Positions 1 through 13,676 are shown, numbered from the stretch's first letter. The stretch is DNA of 64,000 nt from Larimichthys crocea (GCF_000972845.2 NC_040028.1:20364210-20428209), one strand, 5' to 3'. The notes: a model not told the origin generated them from the sequence alone. Translations and numbers: made by a program.

Positions 1-317
1 TTAAACCAATGACCATCCAGTCACAAGCCTGTTCTCACCACTGTCCCTTTGTGGTCCATACAGCTGTAACGGTTACACACTGTGGCAGAGTTAGAGCTAG
101 AGGAGGAGACATGTGTCAGCTCTCTACAGTGATGACTGTGAGCGTAATGTGCACAAGTGTGGCCGGTCACCAAGGACGTTCGATACTGAATGAGTTAGAG
201 ACAAAAGGACAAGGTGAAGCCCATAATAACACAGTGCATATATATTTTCAGATGAATTATATTTAAAGTTCCAGGAAATCAACTAATAAAAAGACCTTTT
301 TAAAAATATATTTCTGG

Positions 318-413
318 GGCGGCGTTTAGCTCAGTTGGTATCCGCCCCATGTGCCGAGGGTTCGAATCTTCAGCTGTCTCTGTAAAACTAAAGGCCAAAG
401 AAATAATCTTAAA
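318..413 (+). mobile_element. tRNA-derived SINE remnant
   Basis: A pol III A-box-like stretch (TAGCTCAGTTGGTA, 330-343) and a B-box-like stretch (GGGTTCGAATC, about 358-368) lie closer together than in a real tRNA. They are followed by AAAGGCCAAAGAAATAATCT, the tail typical of a common teleost tRNA-derived SINE. The anticodon region is deleted, so this is not a functional tRNA gene. Confidence 0.6.
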
Positions 414-600
414 AAATTTGATAAATAAATATATTTATGTTTCTAATATTTTCTCCATAGGCGTACTTCTTTCACATTGCCTGCTGATCATGCTTACTGT
501 GAACAGTCCCAATGTCAGCAAACAAATTATACCTTTGACCTTATACCCAGTGATTTAGTATCAAGTCTTTATTAGCATGGAAGCAGCTGTACATGTTGCC

Positions 601-627
601 CACACACACACACACACACACACACAC
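601..627. repeat. (CA)n microsatellite
   Basis: Uninterrupted CA dinucleotides, about 13 copies. Confidence 0.95.
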
Positions 628-1984
628 CGTACATATGAATACACAAAGGGAAATTTCCGGTTTCTCAGCTGATGTGGTCTGTCTTGGTGGGGGGATGATA
701 GCGCACTGCAGTGGCGAAGTACAGAATGGTAATGATATCCTACAGGAGAAGTTCCAGCCGTGCAGCGATAATCATTTCTACAGGATTAAGTCCTGACCCA
801 CATCAGCCCGGCATATTAGCATTCTGAGAGAGTACTGCGGCAAGATTCCACACAGACTAAATGCCTGCAGTTAATAGGATGGGAAAGAGGAAGGAAAAAT
901 AGGAGTGGGAGAAGCCAAAGAAAGATTTAATAATGTGGGAAAGAAAGTCAGCTTTCGGTGTGTGTGTCGGGGCTTGCATGTTTTTTGTATGTTTGTTTTC
1001 TGCCGTGCTTTTTTTCTGCTGGCTGCACGCTGCAGATCCATTTGCATCTTAACTCCCTGTTTTTAAAGGCGAGAGCTACCTGTGAAATTCCCTGCACCAC
1101 AGTGACATTGGATGGCTGATATGAAACTTCAGAGAGACTTCATTTAAATTTCCCTGATTTATTTTTTATTTTTTCTTCACCTGCTTAAAGCCATCGGCAT
1201 TTAAATGCAAATGGCCTCGCCACCTGTTCGAGGACCAAAGGAGGAGTTTTTTTCCCGATCGATCAAAGAATCACTAAATACAGACAAAATTTAGCACAGT
1301 GGCGCCTCGAGCCAGATTCATCAGCTGTCCTCCTTCATGGCACTCCACCTGTTTCTGCTCTTACACCACCCTTTGATCTTGGACAGAATCTCCAGGTTTC
1401 TAAGACTAGAACACCTCCAGTTTTTATTTGTGTGACAGAAGATCTGATGTTGTAGTAATTACAAAGTTTTGAGCAAAGAGCTCTTCACTGGGCCACTGCC
1501 ATGGATCTTTCAGTCAGATTTACATTTGTGGGGGTGTGACATTTGTGGCAGATAGTTTGTTAGAAATAATGAAAACATTAAACCACTGGCCCACTCAAAG
1601 CTATTAAGGGAAAATTTCATTTTTTTCCCACCCAGTTTTGGCCATTCCTGTTGGTTATGAGAACACAGCTAACCAACCGCTTTCAAGTTTCAGAGATGGG
1701 TCTTTTTATCCAGATCTACTAAAATCTCTAGATCAGAGTTTGTTCACTGAAGAAGCCACTGAAAGTTGTGTCTCTTTGGGACTTTAAAGCTATTGAACAA
1801 TCGATAGAATTCATAGATACGTGCCAGGGGTCCACAACAAGCATTGCTTAGGTGTGGAAGGTTGGGCATCACTGGTGACTCTCCTCACAACACGGTTGAA
1901 CACAGGGCGGGCTTTGCTTTGCTTTTCACGATCACGAGGGTCTCTAATGGAAATTGATATTTTTCTGAGCTCTCTTTTGAAGGA

Positions 1985-2165
1985 CCAGCGTGTAGGATTT
2001 GAGTAGGATTCCTTTTAAGCATGAAGGAAAAACACTGGCTGCAAAATTCACATAAAAAGCAAAAGGCCATATCTAGATCAGTGTTTGGTTTGTCTGCTCT
2101 GGGCCCGCTCTCACTGTAGACTCATTTTGAGACAACAGAAAGTTCTTGTACTCCGGTTATTAAAC
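1985..2165 (+). mobile_element. Partial MITE, same family as 27519-27776
   Basis: Shares the start GTGTAGGATTTGAGTAGG-like and the internal phrase GTGTTTGGTTTGTCTG with the better preserved copy at 27519-27776 and with 44749-45100. The right-hand end is missing or too diverged to see. Confidence 0.45.
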
Positions 2166-3456
2166 ACTAATCACCCTCTTCCCCTGCTGTGAAGTGGCCC
2201 CTGCAACCTCTGCAACCACAGGCCTGGCTTACGTGGTGTCACAGAGTCTGAGGGATGTAAATGGGAGGACGCAGATCAATAAGTTGAAGTAAATTGGATA
2301 ACAAATGGAGACTTTGTTCTGGGACCTCTTCTGAGGGTCTGGGTGCTCTTCAAGGTGGGTCACATGGGGTCCCTCCTCCAGCCCTCTCTCTCTAAAAAGA
2401 GAGGAATTGGAGAGTCAGTAACGTGGCAGGGTAAAATTGGAATTGGCTGTCGCTGTGACAGGCTGAGGGTGACAGCCTTTGCTAATGGTGCTAATGGTGA
2501 CAGCCTCTGACAGCTGTTTCACACGGTATGAATGAGTCGTGGGTTGATTGTGTATTCAGTAGACCTTCGTCATACACACACCTCTCCTCATGCACGCTGC
2601 TCATGAACTGCAGGTTGGCCACCTCTAATCTAATCTAGGCCTTTCCTGTCTGGCACTGGCTTCATTTTTCATTTATCATCTTCTGTTTTGTTTCCACAGC
2701 TGTAAACAAAAAAAAACGGCGTGTGCTCATGAATACTGTAGGCACCGTACTGGCCATCCATCAAGCTGAAGTAGATCTGCATTGCAGTGGTCAAGTGTCA
2801 AACTTTCAGTGCGACTCTTTTCGAGTCACTTCCTCTCCAAACTAACTGAACTCAAAGAACTGTCTCTGTTTTCTCTTTAATTAATGCCAAACCAGCAAAC
2901 TCCCAGGGAAATGAGTCACCCCGAAGTCTTTCCAAATCAGCAGGTGAGGAAACTGTGATTCTTGTTCTGGTCTGGATGAAGCAGCGCTGGCAGGACTGTC
3001 TGCTGTGTGAGGTCGTGGCTTTAACCTATCATGCTCATTTCCAGCTTTTTATTCTTAGTCTGACTCCACTGGAGGAGCTTTGCATGATTCACTCTTCAGA
3101 GACATTATTTATCTCTTACCGGCCCTTCAGCTCATCGTTTGTTTGAAACACTTTAAGCTTCATTCCTCTGGCTTTGTGCTCGACGGCATGAGAGCTTCAG
3201 TAACTTGGAAAATAGCAATACGGAGTACTGAATTTAAATAATTTACTGTTTATCAGACTCTGAATGAGACATGGTTGGAACAATGATGGATGTACTCTGA
3301 CGAGCTCTGTCCAAAGGGAGTGCTGAAGCCTCGAGCTCCCAGTCCATTAGCAGTTATCCATTAGCTTCTAAAGTAGCTGATCATTTACAGCACAGTAACA
3401 ACTAGTAACGCTGTATGTCCATCAGTAAACTCCATTAGGAGAGTTGAGTCAGAGAA

Positions 3457-3946
3457 GCCGGATTTTTTATATATAAGCTGCACCGGACAATAAACCGCCG
3501 ATATCCAGGTTCAGAAATTAGATATTTACCGGATACACAAAGATTTTGTACCGTAAATGTTTATTTATATACCCGAACAGTCCCTGTAACACGGCAGTAA
3601 AAGGTCTCACCATGGATTCGTTAACGCCAAGCTTACGTGCAGCAGCTCTGTTTCCTTCCTGGATAGCCAGATCGACGGCCTTCAACTTAAAAGCTGCATC
3701 ATACGAACTTCTTCGTGTGCTTTCCATGATGAGGATGTGAAAATAATTCGTTGTGCGTGTTGTGTTGCATGTGCTAAATAAAAACTAGCGTGTTCTTCTT
3801 TGCACTGACTTCCCCTGTCGGTCTCGTTTTTGCACTTCCCGTTAGAGAAAAAATGAAAAATCAATAGACAAGTTTCATCTTTGTTTAAGCCGCATGGTTC
3901 AAAGCGTGGGAAAAAAAGTAGTGGCTTATAGTCCGGAAAATACGGC
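3457..3946 (-). mobile_element. Degenerate pogo/Tigger-like DNA transposon
   Basis: The left end (GCCGGATTTTTTATATATAAG) and the reverse complement of the right end (GCCGTATTTTCCGGACTATA) are imperfect terminal inverted repeats, and the minus strand between them carries an HTH-coding exon. The right-end phrase GGCTTATAGTCCGGAAAATA is typical of an abundant fish element. Only about 490 bp remain, so the element is internally deleted and non-autonomous. No flanking TA duplication is evident, so the exact limits are uncertain. Confidence 0.55.
3616..3727 (-). pseudogene. Transposase N-terminal HTH exon (pogo-type), fragment
   Basis: The minus strand encodes MESTRRSSYDAAFKLKAVDL and onward to GVNESM, the Psq/CENP-B-like helix-turn-helix at the N terminus of pogo-class transposases. 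The frame then meets ATG|GTGAGACC, a good splice-donor consensus at about 3613-3616, which suggests the original gene was spliced here. After it the frame is unrelated sequence and no DDE catalytic domain remains, so this is a remnant without transposase activity. Confidence 0.55.
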
Positions 3947-3949
3947 AGT

Positions 3950-4935
3950 CCTCAGCAGAATGGTGGAACAACTGAGCAGATGGATGGGCGCATTCCTGTA
4001 CATTGTGAGCAACACTGACTAGTTTTACATACGTTTACTTCATTATTTGACACTTTGACTCCTTTAATATCATCATCTGACAAGGAAAAGTCTAATCGGT
4101 CACCTTTAATACTACTTTTATGTCTGTTAAGGACAGACTGAAGATGCAGGATAGCTTGGTGTTTGGCAGACAGTGGAGGCTTTGGGCTCTGCACACCCTG
4201 TAGTTGTGCTAAAAGTGATGATTGTTCGTTCATTTGCAACAAACCAGTGCTTCCCACGAAATGCTCACATCCAACAATGAACTTCTTTAATTAGGTGTTG
4301 CTCTCTGTTTCCTCTGGAGCATGTTTTAAATGAGCTTTGGTGCAACCATGAACTTAACAAGTTAATCAGTTTGCAGGCGAAACCAGAGGAGAGTTTCTTT
4401 ACTAGTTGAGTCAAATCTTCATTAATCCCAACCAACTAACACACAAGCACAAACTGTACACAGCAACAAAAGCATCCGCATCCGGCACTTCATCTTCTTT
4501 AATGAATCCAGAGATGTTATGAGAGTGTCTGCAGCACTCACACACCACTGAGCATTTTGTGTGTAGAGCCTCAACCTGCCTCACATGAAGATAAATTTGT
4601 TAAGGAGATAATTGTTTAAATGTGACTTGAGCATATATTGTATTACGCACATTTAGGCACACACACACACACACGATTGTTGGCTGAGTGTGTTTTCTGA
4701 GTGTGTCTCAGGGCCACTTGTCTCTGAAATGAATTACCACGCTGCCTCACTGGTAATACCTGTCTCTTTATGGAATCAATTAGAGTCCACCATAAGGAAC
4801 AGCTTCTGTTGTCACACAGAGAATAATCACTCACATTCTCTCTGAGCCCAGCAGACCGCGGATAAATCTAGACCACTTTATCGTTAGGCATGGAATGGTT
4901 TTTATTCGTCATTTAAAGATTGAGCATTGTTATAA
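3950..4935. other. Intronic sequence without a recognised gene
   Basis: A 101-residue minus-strand open frame at 3952-4257 has no recognisable family features. A short (CA)n lies near 4657-4674. Nothing else noted. Confidence 0.5.

Positions 4936-4940
<5 letters not shown>

Positions 4941-5023
<83 letters not shown>
4941..5023. repeat. (TG)n microsatellite
   Basis: About 41 TG units with one TA interruption near 4983. Confidence 0.95.
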
Positions 5024-5024
<1 letters not shown>

Positions 5025-5025
<1 letters not shown>

Positions 5026-5420
5026 CGTAGAGCCGTTTTGAAGCTCAAAATCTTCCACCTAATCTAAATTTCGGCAAAGACGTGGATCATCGGCTGACCT
5101 GGGGCAGAGCTGAATGAAGCTCTCATACAAACTGTTTGTAACCACGCCCACCTGTCAATCAAAGCGTCCACGCTCTTAATCCTGCATAACTTTAAGCCTT
5201 AATATAATGTGAACAGGTGAGTTGTATATAAATTCACCCTCAGTACAGTTGTCATGAACGGGGAAATTAGCTACAGAGACCAAAACTGTTTTTTGTACCA
5301 GGCTGTAAACATGTTTATTTCTGCTGTGAAGTTGGACATTTGGACATGGGGACTTATGGAGACTGACTCACTTCTGGAGCCAGCCTCAGGTGGACGTTAG
5401 AGGAACTGCAGTTTTGGCTT
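5025..5420 (+). repeat. Dispersed repeat family A, copy 1
   Basis: The stretch from about 5140 to 5416 is nearly identical to 15376-15640 (reverse orientation) and 48355-48617. Shared landmarks are CGCTCTTAATCCTGCATAAC, GGGGAAATTAGCTACAGAGA and GGACGTTAGAGGAACTGCAG. The left part, from about 5025, is less well matched. No protein or terminal structure identifies the class. Confidence 0.7.
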
Positions 5421-8400
5421 CACTTCACAGCTACAGAGGATGCCCCTTGGTAAGAGTAGACTAAGTCTGAGTTACTGTTGTTGGTACAAAAATAACCAAC
5501 CAAAAACTAACTACATGTACTGATGTATAACAGGATTCATGGCCAAGAATATTTTTTTCTCATTTTCCAAAAAATTGTAAATAAAGGGAGGACAAACAAG
5601 CAATCATGAGTTTTAGGTCGATGGTCTGACTCTACAGACATGACGAGTTAATGTTTGGATATGCTTACAGTATGTCGCCCTGGACGTGGCTGCAAACGTG
5701 TGAATACGTTGGATATCTACGTATTTGGCTTAAACACTCACACATGCACACAATCTTCACTCTGTGTCTTGTTTTCTCTGAGTGAACTTTCCTGTTACTA
5801 TAGAAACCAGATCCCAGTTGTGTGTGTTTTTTTTTGTTTTTTTGTTTTTTTAAGTTATGATCCTCGGGGACAAAATGGAAAAAAAAAAAAGTGAAAATTA
5901 GATGTGATATATTTCTTTTTGAAGTCTTCAAAATAAGAAAATCCTGGCGAGCACTGATGGGGATCATCAAGAGGACGCTCTGATAGATTTATGGCAGACA
6001 ACATGCGATGTCATTACAGTCACGGGGCAGCAGAATTTAAGGTTATGGTCGAGGTGGCATAAACGGAGAGAAAATGAGTGATGAGTCACCATTTTAAGGA
6101 TTAGTGCAGTGCATCTAATTTAATCTCTTTTTAGAGACAAGGAGGCGCTGATTGATGCTGAGCTCTCCCCCCGGCATGATGGAGCATATATATATATATT
6201 CTGTAGGTAGACATACACACTCACATATGCAAATACACACACAAATCAAACACCGCCTGCATCTCGCAGGAAATCATCGCCGTAATTAACGTCCTAGCGC
6301 GCTCCCTCGTTGCCGCTCTGATTGGCTGAAAGTCATCCTGAGAGGCAGCTCGGCACAGTTCCCACAGGTATTTTGTGAGTGAAATTATCCCAGCACTTGG
6401 CAAGTATCAGGGGACATCATCAGCCTGTGTTAGTGTGTAAACATTCCTGTTTCTCCCCAGTGCCCCCTTCCCAGTGTCTCTGCAGCCCATCCGGCACATG
6501 TCATTTGTCAGCCTTGATTTGGATTTATCAACACGTAGGCCTCCTGCGGCTGGAACTCAATCTGCACTCCCTCTCAAAAGTCCTGAATGTACTGGACATG
6601 CTCCTGATAGATTTTGGGGGGTGGGTGGGGAACGAGGTGATGGAAGGTAGCGAGCAGAAATTGAAATGGGGGAAGGAGAGACATGAGAGATGAAAAGGAG
6701 GGAGGGTAAGAGAGGAGGTGTGAGACAAACAGACAAAAAGAAAGACGGTGGCGGAGGTGTAGCGAGGCCGATGTGTCTGCCGGTTCAAAGCAGCTGATTC
6801 GGTGTGTTGATATTTGAGGGTCAGCTTCGAAAAAACCGAGAGGGTGAGAGAGAGGACAGCGAGCTCGAGGTGTGATAAGAGACAGAAGTGTGTGAGGTGA
6901 AGAGGGGTGGGCCCCCTTTGTGTTATAGAAAGGTGGGGATGCGTACAGGGGATGAGGAGGAGAGAAAACACAGGACGAGTGACGGTCGGGGGTGATTGTG
7001 GGAAGATAAGCCAAAGCTTTGGTGTTTGAGGAAATAGCTGGATGAACACCCACAGAAAGGTTAGCCTGCTCACCGTAGAGGGGCGACGCAGCCCGAGGAT
7101 AAAGAACAGATACGAACGGTGTGTGTCTTCAGGACGGGAAGATATGCAATATTTTTGCATGGAGAAAAGAGATGAAAGAGAAATAGTAAATGAATTCCTT
7201 AGATCTGCTATTCTCAAGACAGAGTACGAGCGTAAAGCCAGCGGTGTGTGCAAAGCTCCAGAGAGAGCACAAGATGATATTTTCTATATATTATTTAAGC
7301 ATGAATGGTGTGTCACTATTAAACTGCAAATTACTGTGAGGTATCCTCCTGTTTGAAAACTGGTAAACCAGTGTGATGTTTACTCGTTTTAATGGTTAAT
7401 GTTTGGGAGTGAGCTGCTGAAGTATCTCGAGCTCAACAACACTTCTAATACCGGGTGACGACAGACGCTGGCCTTTGAGTTCTTCACTAGAAGCAACTGT
7501 TGAACTGTGAATGTGTGTGATAGTTAACATAGTAAACTTTCCCGTTAGATACGTTTAGTGAATCCAACAGTGAACAAAGTGTTCACTCTTCCACGGTTTA
7601 AATGAACTTTAACCTTCATGATCTCTGGAAAATTTTAACGTTAATTGCCTGGGACTAGAAATCGTCTCCGTTGCTAGGTCGTTACTAAGGCTCGGGCTCC
7701 TCTACTGACATGACTGATTGTTTTTTCCATGTGTATCTCCATGGAAACAGATATTTAGCTCCAAAACTTTGCCTACATGTTTTATTTAAGTTGGTAATTT
7801 GTTGTATAATCACATTATTACCTGGCAGCGTCACTGTCGTGTTCATTAAAAATGTTAATGTTGCTTCAAATTCTGCTTATACGCGACGGTAACAATTTAT
7901 TTGATTTGACTCAAGTCAGATCTGACCATAAAGTTGTTCTTCATACAGCCGTTCGTTTTGACCTCTTCTGGCTTCGTCACCATAGCAACAGCAGCTGAGG
8001 GTCATGGCCAACTTGCAGCTTTAATAAACCGGTTGAATTTTTTTGACATTATCATCAGGAATATTGAAGCTATCATTAAAATAAAGTAAAATCTGAAACT
8101 GGCTCCTTAGATTTCTCCAAACTGACTGCCCTGAAGAACTAATTTAACATCTCAAATTACAACAAAATACATCCATTAAATGAAGCACCTACAGATAATT
8201 GTCCAACTAAGCCATAAAACATACATGTGAATATTTGTTTGATGATGTATTAATGTCGGTTAAACTGCTATGGACGGTGCCAGTAGCAGTTGCTACTAGC
8301 AACAGGATGTTCCACTGAAAATAACTGCTGGTGACAGAATATTAACCGCGTGGACCTCCGAGGTCAGCCCACATTGTTCTCAGCAGTAAATCCAAACAGT

Positions 8401-8934
8401 GACGTGGTTTAAATCTCAGTATTAGACTGCTACTACTACTACTGTGTACTACTCTGTTTGTACTCTGTTGACCACGGCAGGTGTTGTTTAGGTTTCTGTC
8501 TCTTTATCTCAGCATTAATGAGAGAGGGCTCGTCACAGTCACAAGTCTGCGATGCTAAACTCCAAACTATGTCAAATACAGTGCGACAGATGATTTCCAA
8601 ACTCGGCTGACTTCTAACTTTCTCTTCACTCTCTTCATTTTCAAATTATATTGGTTTTCCATCATCATTTTACAATAATCTAATATATCTGGCTCTCGAT
8701 AATTATCATCAGTTACCTTGTCTTCATGTGTAGACAGAGTAGACTCGGATATGTCTGCACTTTGTTGTAGTGCTGTGTTAGCATTGGAGAAAGGTTTGGC
8801 TCAACTCATTCAACACAACACAACACAGGGTTATATGTTTGTTTTTGAAGCCAATTTATATATATGATTTAGAAGCACAAACCTCAGCTATGACACGTCA
8901 CGTCATACAGTTATTTGCATGCATGTGTAGCTCC
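5421..8934. other. Intronic sequence without a recognised gene
   Basis: Includes a strongly purine-rich plus strand at about 6600-7000, which opens long but uninformative frames on the minus strand, and a segment at 6120-6400 that looks like non-repetitive unique sequence. No exon or mobile element recognised. Confidence 0.5.
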
Positions 8935-9230
8935 CTGTCAGGTTTGAATCCTACCTTACCTCCACAGGGGTGCCCCAGGGCTCAGTGCTGGGGCTCCTTC
9001 TATTTGCTGTCTACACCACCTCCGCAGGTCCGATTATCCGCTCACATGGCTTTTCCTATCACTGCTATGCAGATGACACTCAGCTCTATCTGTCACTTCC
9101 TCCTGAGGACCCCTCGGTCGCTGCACGGATCTCCGAATGCCTCTTAGATATCTCCACGTGGATGAAGGCGCATCACCTCCAGCTGGACCTCTCAAAAACT
9201 GAACTGCTGCTCCTCCCAGCCAAAGAGCAA
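8935..9230 (+). mobile_element. Non-LTR retrotransposon (CR1/L2-like) reverse transcriptase fragment
   Basis: Translation shows RT motif B (GVPQGSVLG, in part frameshifted), motif C ([10 protein letters not shown]) and the downstream phrase [17 protein letters not shown], all typical of CR1/L2-clade LINEs. The frame changes near 8960 and sequence homology stops abruptly at about 9230, so this is a dead 5'- and 3'-truncated copy of about 300 bp inside the il1rapl1 intron. Confidence 0.8.
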
Positions 9231-10698
9231 CAGTTTGTGGACGTGTTTTGGTTGAATTTTAAAACTCATGCATTCAAAATTCTGCACAAACGAAACATTG
9301 CAAGCTTGTTTACGTTCATACCGTTAGCGACTAGGTTAGGGTAACTGCCATTTCTAGTTTGTAGGATGACTTAGACTAGATAAAGAGAGATGTTTTCCTC
9401 ACACCTCGTTTCAGGTTGGAAGTACATGAAACAGGTGTGGATATAGAAAGGGAAGGTCTTCCTGTTGAGAGAAGTAAGGTGGCAGGTGTGTGAATGGGTT
9501 CTGGTTAAACTCTTGGTCATATCTGGGTTAATAGTGGATGGTCTGGGCTGCTGTGACCTGATCTTGGTCAGTGAGCTCTCTGGGTTTTATTGAGCTGACT
9601 GGCCTCAGTTGGTATTTTGGTCCGGGGTAATTCGTTAAAGTGATGTTCCTCGTCAAGTGTTCATCTCACAGCATTTAATTGGGCTCCAGCACCCTGGACA
9701 GGAGCCAATTACAGCTCCATCTCTCTAACGCTCTGCATGTCTGAACTCACCTCGAGCTGTAACGTTCACGCTATTGTCTTCCTCTCTTATTATCTTCTTA
9801 ATTTTTAATTTTCATCATCACAGGTAATGACATCAATTTGTATTTGCAAAATATTTTCTTGGTGCCCCAGCTCTCTTCAGGCAGTTGAGATAGATGAGTC
9901 TCTGTGTTACTGATGTTTTGACCATGAAAGGTGATTTCACATGAACCCACAGCGGTGGGAAAAGTGTTTCCACCTCCACCCCAAACCCTCTGGCATAAAA
10001 ATGAAAGCAGCATAAAAGAAAGGGAGAACGTGGAGCCTGCAGCGATGATAAGACATGAGTGACAGACACTAAGAGAACAAGACAGTGCACTTTCTAAATG
10101 TCTGAATTACAGAACGCCGGAGTGCAGAGGGGTCAGAGAGGGTTCGCAACATGGGTGAGCCGCCGTGGGCTGACTGAGGTTTGAGCCACTTGTTGGTCGA
10201 TCCTTCATCGGTATGAAACTGAGTGTTTATTTAGTTTATCATCACACAGCGCCTCTCATTGTATAATGGGGCCTCTGTCTCCCGTCGCCCCGGACAGAGC
10301 GCCTATTATGTCATCAAACGGGACGATTAGCAGACGAAAAGGGGGAGATGAAAGCGAGGGCACCAACTACCTGTTCACAAAGGCCGTAATTTTTACCGGT
10401 AATTAAAGGCTGACATTTCCCTGATGGATCATCAGGGGCCACGGAACAAACGTGGAGGGGGGGGAGGAAGGAGCGACAGAGAGGAAAAGAAGCTGGATTC
10501 TCCTCTGTTAAACGCTCTCAGGCTTGTAATGGTAATTAAGGGCTTCTCTCCGGAGAGGAGACGATATTAGAACAGAAGAGAGAGGCTAAGGTTGTGGAGG
10601 GGGGAGCTCGTTCATGTTCTCATTGCCCTTACTCATTCCTCCACGTATTCTGCCCAAATCTACCCGTTCACTGTACTTCTCACTCCTCCAACCTTCCC

Positions 10699-10734
10699 CC
10701 ACATCCACATCCACATCCACATCCACATCCACCA
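10699..10734. repeat. (CCACAT)n hexanucleotide repeat
   Basis: About six tandem copies of CCACAT. Confidence 0.9.
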
Positions 10735-11192
10735 CCTCACACCGACCTGCACTTCTCCGCAATGCAGAGCAAAAAGTAATCAGTTCAGCCTATCGTCGTC
10801 GTTCCACGTCAGCTCGCCGGACAGAAAGCCACATCTTTACATGCAGCAGGGCTTATTTGCAGGTATAGCTGCTCTAAAAATGTTTCAGAAGCAGCTTAAC
10901 AGAACCAGTATTTTTCCTGCTTGTGTGTGCACCCGGCGGGGTTTTTGTTTTTTGGACCTCCTCCAATTAGAGCCCGCGACTGTTGATTTGCTGATTCGCC
11001 ATCGGCGCAAATCCACAGAGGTCCAAATGTGGCACAGTACCTGTCTTTCCTGTGTATATATATTTTTTTTCGGTCCTGATGGAGCCTGCAGAGCTGCTCC
11101 TATCCACAGCACAGTAGGCGTTGTCATGGTAACCTGCAGGCGGCTTAAGAAAAAGGAATGTTGACAGACAGATTTGGACTTTTTCTGAGCTC

Positions 11193-11193
<1 letters not shown>

Positions 11194-11231
<38 letters not shown>
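11194..11231. repeat. (CA)n microsatellite
   Basis: About 19 uninterrupted CA units. Confidence 0.95.
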
Positions 11232-11608
11232 CCCCACTCCTGATACAACCAGAAGCAGTAAACACAACCTGCCTGGCTGCGGTTGTCTGTAGATGCCCCC
11301 TCTTACACTGAGAGATGAGTCGGGGATGAAGCAGAGCTGGATGCTGTTGATGCTGCTTGTCATCCGTCGTCTTTTCTCAGCGCTCTCACTTTAACGCCTC
11401 CACCCTGCATCTCACCTCAATCTTTTGTCCTTGACTAAAGTGTGTGTGTGTGTGTGTTTGTGATGTGTATACTGTGAGGTGAATCTGAGGCAGCGTGTAG
11501 TTTACATAAGAGAGAAAATGTATGTGTTATGATACATATACATACATACAGAGCTTCATCCATTTTTAACCACACAGATGGATGCACCTCCCTTTGCTAC
11601 ATTAAGCG

Positions 11609-11658
11609 CACACACACACACACACACACACACATATGTACACACACACACGTACACA
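11609..11658. repeat. (CA)n microsatellite, interrupted
   Basis: CA runs broken by TATGTA and CGTA. Confidence 0.9.
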
Positions 11659-13532
11659 CACAAAGCACCGCACTATCTAAAGATAGTTTGAAATATGTCG
11701 TAATTTGTCCATTTATCATTTATTGCTTGTCTTGTTCGCTCTCCCGTGTGCAGAGAAAGGATTACACAGAACCATGTGCAGCATTTCTCTGCTTGTTTCA
11801 CACCTTGTGGGGGAAGAATCATGACTGACAGGACTTCAGATTCTCCTGCAGCGATATCCACATGATATCTCCACAAACACAATCTCTATCTCTCTCTCTC
11901 CCCACAGACACACACACACACACATATATATATAGTACATACGCACACACGAGCACTTTCCGCTTGGCCATTTTAATTAATGCTTAAAAATACCCCGAAC
12001 TCTGAAATGAAACTCTCTGCCGTGGAAAAATGTTGGTTTGTGTGACAGCATAATGTGGTCTAAAGGAATGAGAGTCATGTGTTGACATTTAAAGAATATT
12101 TTCAAGGACGTCAACACAACAATAAGTCATTAATAAGCCACAACCAAAACAATACGCATCCCAACTGTCTCATAGCAGCTTTAAGTGAACGTCAAGGACA
12201 GAAACGAAGTTGTTGTTGCTCGATTGCAACAATTAGAGCAAAGTGGACGTGACTCAGAAGGAGGGAAAAAGGCTGAGTGAGTTATTATTATCCAGCAGAT
12301 ACAGAATCATCTGCTTTGATACACGTGAGGATCAAGTCATGTTCTCCTGCAGATCTTTAGCCATTGTCTTCCTGACCCAACCACACCTCTTCTTCTTATT
12401 CCTCCCCACCTCCCTCTAAAATCTCTTCGCTGATGATGAGATTGAAACGAATATGTGAATCAAACATTTCCATCATGTTTCCTACATTGTTTTTGTTTGC
12501 CTGAGATTTGATTTCTGCTCTTTTATTCACATTTTCTTGTTGCGTCTTCTTCTTCTTCTTCTGTGACGGTTTAATGGCACCTAACTGAAATATTTCCAGG
12601 GATTGCTCCGCTGCATCATGAACATGTGATCCAGGTTTCATGGCAATAGTTGTTATATTTGAGTCTGGACCAACCAACCAGCAGACTGAGTATTTATTGA
12701 CTTTATTCTTTTGAATTAAAGGTCAGTACTTTATGTTTTCATGGTTGCTTTCTTTCAGTGCTTGACCTTGTCTGCACAGATTGATGCGCAGTATGTTGAC
12801 AGCTCGTCACCGGAAAGCTGTTTTCACATTCGTCTGCTGAACTGTGAGTTCGAGACACGCACATATGGAGCAAGATTCTGTGACATCACAAGTGGCGTGG
12901 AAGCCAAAAGTCAAATTACACAAGCACAAGCACAAACTTGACATGTCCAGTGCATCTGCTGTGGACTCAGGCAGCTCGAGTCCATCAGTTATACTTTTAC
13001 AGCATATTTATCCTCTTGTTTTAAATGAGCTTTTAAGCTTTTAAGTCTTTAGTAGTCATTATTTTTACATGTCTCACCACTGACCATTACTTCTGCTGTA
13101 TGACATTAGGAATGCTCTTTAAAATGAAGCAGACAGGATGGGAAAAGGGAGACCATGCAGGCAGCTCCTGTTTTTGGATGAATCTGCAGAGAGCAGACCG
13201 ATGGGAACAAACCTTTACATCCATGCTGGGCTGCTGGTGTTTTGTCGTGCTTGTCGCCGTGCATCATGGTGTTAACTTGCTCAGGTTACGTGGAACTCCC
13301 GACTCACTGTGCCTCTCCTCCCACGTGCACAGGGCAAAAGAAAATCTAACAAATGAGCAAAGTGCCCTTCAGAGGAAGAAACACACCAACATGCAGTAAC
13401 CCTTCCTGTGCCAGACTTCACCCTGCTTTGAAAACAGAGCACTAAGTGAACATGTGTGTCTTATGAAACGTCGAACACACTCTAAGTATGACTTATTTAA
13501 AAAGCACTCCGGATTGTTTCTTATTCTGGCCG

Positions 13533-13533
<1 letters not shown>

Positions 13534-13575
<42 letters not shown>
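13534..13575. repeat. (CA)n microsatellite
   Basis: About 21 CA units. Confidence 0.95.
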
Positions 13576-13579
<4 letters not shown>

Positions 13580-13676
13580 CACACAAACCAACTCTGTTTG
13601 GAGCGGTGGCATGTGAAAGACAAGGGGCCCATTCAGTGGATCCTAGGAGAAAGAGATGAGACAGAAATGACATTGA

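Larger units (their letters stand above)
414..3456. other. Intronic sequence without a recognised gene
   Basis: Contains a (CA)n tract at 601-627 and a partial MITE-like repeat at about 1985-2165. Nothing else in it looks coding; the short open frames have no family resemblance or splice context. Confidence 0.6.

Noticed and set aside
318..370. Possible tRNA gene
   Set aside because: A and B boxes are present but the D-to-T-arm distance is too short and no cloverleaf forms; better explained as a SINE remnant.
6528..7253. 241-codon minus-strand frame overlapping a second 159-codon frame
   Set aside because: Both are Ser/Pro/Leu/Thr-rich because the plus strand is purine-biased here; no domain, no splice context, and two frames open at once points to composition.
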